Assembly (NCBI GenBank): GCA_004335835.1
Contig: RWJK01001046.1
Span: forward strand, 13,681 to 48,161
DNA from: Scenedesmus sp. ARA3
Lineage: Eukaryota; Chlorophyta; Chlorophyceae; Sphaeropleales; Scenedesmaceae
Direction of reading: 5' to 3'
Length of the DNA stretch: 34,481 bases
In this document: positions 31,907-34,481 of the stretch, piece by piece
How the letters are laid out: each line of letters starts with the position of its first letter
Numbering within the stretch: the first letter of the stretch is position 1
Made by a program: the position numbers and the translations under genes
Notes under the pieces: generated by a model
What the model was told of the DNA's origin: nothing
Seen by the model: only the letters and a program-made list of their open reading frames with translations
Database searches by the model: none

Positions 31907-32446
31907 ATGGTGAAACTTGTGTGTACGTGGAACCTACAAATGTATAAGCCTTGTTGAAGATCTACTTCTATTGCTGCGGCTGGCAGCACGCTTCTGCTGT
32001 TGCTGCTGCTGCTGCTGCTGGTTATGGGCACTGACAGCAGGCTTGAGTACTTTCCAGAACAGCAGTGCCTGGAACTTCCATGTGCACTGCCTCGGCTTCC
32101 GCAAATTTGTTCATCAAGTCGTGACCTGCTCAGATCTCAGAACTACGACCAGGTCCAGCCACAGCAAGACCCTAGTGACACTGTCAATGACAGTCAGCAT
32201 GACTACAGCATGGCCAGTACGACCGTGGCAGCAGTCTGTGCAACACCAAAGCTTTAGGAAACGCCTTGGTTTCGAAGTGCGTTTCGGATCACCCCAGCAA
32301 ACATACAGATCGGACAGCCAACAATTGCTGCGCCCTATCTTCTCTGGCTCGCTGTTCGCACTGTACTCGCATGATCAAGGCCCATACGATGCATTAATAC
32401 AACCATTAATAGCTGTTAAGTTACTTGATTAATTTGGAGTGCAAAG
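31907..32446. promoter_or_regulatory. Divergent promoter region between the methyltransferase and ARP7
   Basis: The two genes start 540 bp apart on opposite strands, so this interval must hold both promoters and 5' UTRs. The end next to ARP7 is AT-rich, with a repeated ATTAAT word about 50 bp upstream of its start codon. No experimentally known motif could be assigned. Confidence 0.6.
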
Positions 32447-33134
32447 ATGAGCACGGAAAACCCAGTTGTGATAGACCTAGGCAGTGAGAGCATAAAAGCT
32501 GGCTATGCCTCTCAAGTGCCTAGTGAGCATGAGCCACGCATAGTCACGCCCTCTTTAGTAACAGTCAACAGCAGAGGCGCTCGCACGGACGCGTTGACTC
32601 AACAGCAGCAGCAGCACAGGGTCATAGACAGGGGCGCTGTAGCAAACTGGGATCACCTTGAGTCCATGCTGCACTATCTGTTCTACGAGCAGCTAGGCTG
32701 GGTGATTGGAGAGGAAGGCAGTGTGCTGTTTGTAGAGCCTATGTTTGTGGGCAAGTCGGAGCGGGAACAGCTTGTGCAGCTGCTGTTTGAGCGGTTCAAC
32801 GTCATGGGCCTCTTTGTGCATGATGCAGCAGTACTGTCTCAATTTGCAGCAGGCAAGCTGTCCGGCTGTACTATTGACATAGGCCACGGCAAGATAGATG
32901 TAGCAACAGTGTCTGAAGGCACTACCAACGCACCAGGAGCAGTACGACTAAGCTTTGCAGGAGAACAGCTGACACAGTACCTGGGGCAGTTGCTGCAGCA
33001 GCAGCAGCAGCAGCAGCAGCCGCTGCAGCTGCAGCAGCTGAGCGCCCTGAAAGTGCAATGCTGCAGGGCAGCAGAATCTGCAGATGTGTATCGGCAGCTG
33101 ATGGATCCTCTGCAGCAGGCTAACGGCAGCAGCT

Positions 33135-33178
<44 letters not shown>

Positions 33179-33207
33179 CCCTCGCAAGGGCCCGAAGGCG
33201 GCACAAC

Positions 33208-33246
<39 letters not shown>

Positions 33247-33585
33247 GGGGGCGCCAGAGGAGTTCACACTGCCTGATGGCTCGAAGTTCACAGTGACAAC
33301 GGAGGGCTACCAACTAGCAGAGGCGCTGTTTGACCCAACCCTGCTGGGCCACCACACTCCAGGTACAGTGGCAAAACTTGGCTGCTGGCAAGCGGCCACT
33401 TAAATACAATGCAAGTCACTGCACATAGCAGCAGCAGCTCAGCATTGATGCCGGCTTTCAGGTGACAGAGGTGCTGCTTGACTAATTCTGCTGGGGCACC
33501 ACACTCCAGGCGAGTGACATGTGGCTGCTGGCAGGTCATTACAGAGGTATTTATCGCCTTTGTTGAACATCAGCAGCAGCAGAGA

Positions 33586-33619
<34 letters not shown>

Positions 33620-34481
33620 TAAGCAGTTCTGCCAGCTAGCTGCTAGCCCTTGTGTAAGCCAGCAGCTGCGCACTTCTGCCAGCTAGCAGCTGTTGCGGCG
33701 TTGTTGGTGCCATCATGATGATTGCACTTTCTGCTGCACGCAGGCCTGGTGGACTGCATTGTACAAAGTCTGACCGACCACGCGGACCCTCGCTCAAGCG
33801 CAGCATCTGTCATGCGTCACATACCATCCTTCCTATGTTGCTTCATCATTGATTTCTGCCCTGCACAGGCCTTGTCGACTGCATGGTGCAGAGCTTTACT
33901 GACCACCCACATCCCTCGCTCAAGCAGCCATCAATCACGTCTCACATATCATCATCCTAGTCACTTTCTGCTGCTGTGTGCAGGCCTGGTCGACTGCGTT
34001 GTGCAGAGCCTGACTGACCACCCACAACCCTCGCTCAAGCTCAGCATTGGTCATGCCCCATGTCCCCAAAACCTGTTGCTTTCTGCTGTTGCGCACAGGC
34101 CTGGTGGATTGCATCGTGCAGAGCCTGACCGACCACCCGGACCCCTCGCTCAAGCGCAGCATCGTGGAGAGCGTGCTCATCTGCGGAGGCGGCGGCTGCA
34201 TCCCGGGCCTAGGGGAGCGCGTGCTGCAGGTGCGGCAGTTGCTGATGATGATGAAGCTTTTGTTGCTGCATTGTTATTTGTGATGATGGCGGCTGCATCC
34301 CCGGGCTGGGCGAGCGCGTGCTGCAGGTGAGGCTGCTGATTATGATATCATTGATGGTGACTCATACACATTGCTGCATTGTTATTTGTGATGTGGTGGC
34401 TGCATCCCGGGCCTGGGGGAGCGCGTGCTGCAGGTGCGGCTGCTGATTATGATGGTGGTGATGGTGACTCGTACATATTGC
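32447..34481 (+). CDS. ARP7: Actin-related protein ARP7 (chromatin remodelling), 5' part; gene runs off the right edge
   Basis: Exon 1 is 32447-33362 and exon 2 is 34099-34229, joined in phase through a split Gly codon (349 codons); later exons lie outside. Actin-fold landmarks are VVIDLGSESIKAGYA at the N-terminus, NWDHLESMLHYL, and SEREQLVQLLFERFNVMG. The block SGCTIDIGHGKID (139-151) is much closer to plant ARP7 than to actin or other ARPs. Exon 2 gives DCIVQSL and then ESVLICGGGGCIPGLGERV, the second phosphate-loop region. Plant ARP7 is a nuclear subunit of SWI/SNF-type remodelling complexes; that role is inferred. CAG tracts insert poly-Gln (about 184-191), poly-Ala (about 230-243) and poly-Gln (about 257-268) runs between conserved blocks. 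The start has a good context (AAAGATGAG). Both edges of exon 2 and the end of exon 1 are duplicated in the introns. Confidence 0.9.
33136..33243. repeat. Two CAG tracts in ARP7 exon 1, one poly-Ala and one poly-Gln
   Basis: The tract at 33136-33176 is read as GCA (Ala) and the tract at 33210-33243 as CAG (Gln) in the same exon, 34 bp apart. A third, at about 32993-33020, codes Gln. The first intron holds another at about 33572-33620. Confidence 0.93.
33323..33515 (+). repeat. Second, decayed copy of the 3' edge of ARP7 exon 1
   Basis: The end of exon 1 (TGCTGGGCCACCACACTCCAG then GTACAG, about 33341-33368) is echoed near 33465-33517 as a similar block followed by GCGAGT, a GC-type donor. The copy carries an in-frame TAA. 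Confidence 0.8.
33741..34170 (+). repeat. Four copies of the 5' edge of ARP7 exon 2 with acceptor
   Basis: CAG plus GCCTGGTGGACTGCAT-like sequence and the following CTGACCGACCAC recurs with starts at 33744, 33869, 33984 and 34099 (125, 115 and 115 bp apart). Only the last copy continues into the full exon and its donor. Confidence 0.95.
34190..34435 (+). repeat. Three copies of the 3' edge of ARP7 exon 2 with donor
   Basis: The edge coding GCIPGLGERVLQ and its donor has ends at 34229 (GTGCGG), 34326 (GTGAGG) and 34433 (GTGCGG), 97 and 107 bp apart. Intron text between copies (TTGCTGCATTGTTATTTGTG) is repeated too. Confidence 0.93.

Noticed and set aside
33741..34170. CRISPR-like or satellite array at about 115-bp spacing
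   Set aside because: The repeated part is exon 2 coding sequence with its acceptor, followed by the full exon, so it is an exon-edge duplication and not an independent satellite.

Overview
The window looks like nuclear DNA of a green alga. It carries a plastid-division FtsZ of the plant FtsZ2 type, a plant-type ARP7, a FAM161-family centriole/cilium protein and a very large secreted beta-helix protein. Every gene is cut into many short GT-AG exons, and CAG/CTG runs are everywhere, in exons as Ser, Gln or Ala runs and in introns. A chlorophycean alga (Sphaeropleales-like) is my best guess; that is inference from style and gene content, not a match to a known genome.

Layout. (1) 1-9293, minus: a multi-exon secreted, Ser-rich, beta-helix-type cell-surface protein, whose 3' end lies off the left edge. 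(2) 9294-11214: non-coding. (3) 11215-19412, minus: a FAM161-family protein, reconstructed as 14 exons in perfect phase (1,686 residues). (4) 19901-22119, minus: an isoaspartyl peptidase/L-asparaginase, 5 exons, 393 residues. (5) 23882-28556, minus: FtsZ2, 9 exons, 490 residues. (6) 28829-31906, minus: a FAM86/EEF2KMT-type lysine methyltransferase, 5 exons, about 585 residues. (7) 32447 to the right edge, plus: ARP7, first two exons, divergent from the methyltransferase. These are independent housekeeping and surface genes; no shared pathway joins them.

The most striking thing in the window is not a gene. At about fifteen exon borders, in five of the six genes, a piece of the exon edge together with its splice site has been copied in tandem one to five times into the neighbouring intron, with periods of roughly 80-285 bp. 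The copies keep exon sequence and often a working-looking donor or acceptor, and the outermost copies are usually the most decayed. In FtsZ2 exon 9 the period is 117 bp twice running. This gives arrays of competing splice sites and may be how introns grow in this lineage. I regard it as the main candidate for something undescribed.

Exon borders were read by eye from splice motifs, reading-phase continuity and family conservation. They fit phase throughout for the FAM161, asparaginase and FtsZ2 genes. They are less certain at 8763-9078 (surface protein) and at the second exon of the methyltransferase.
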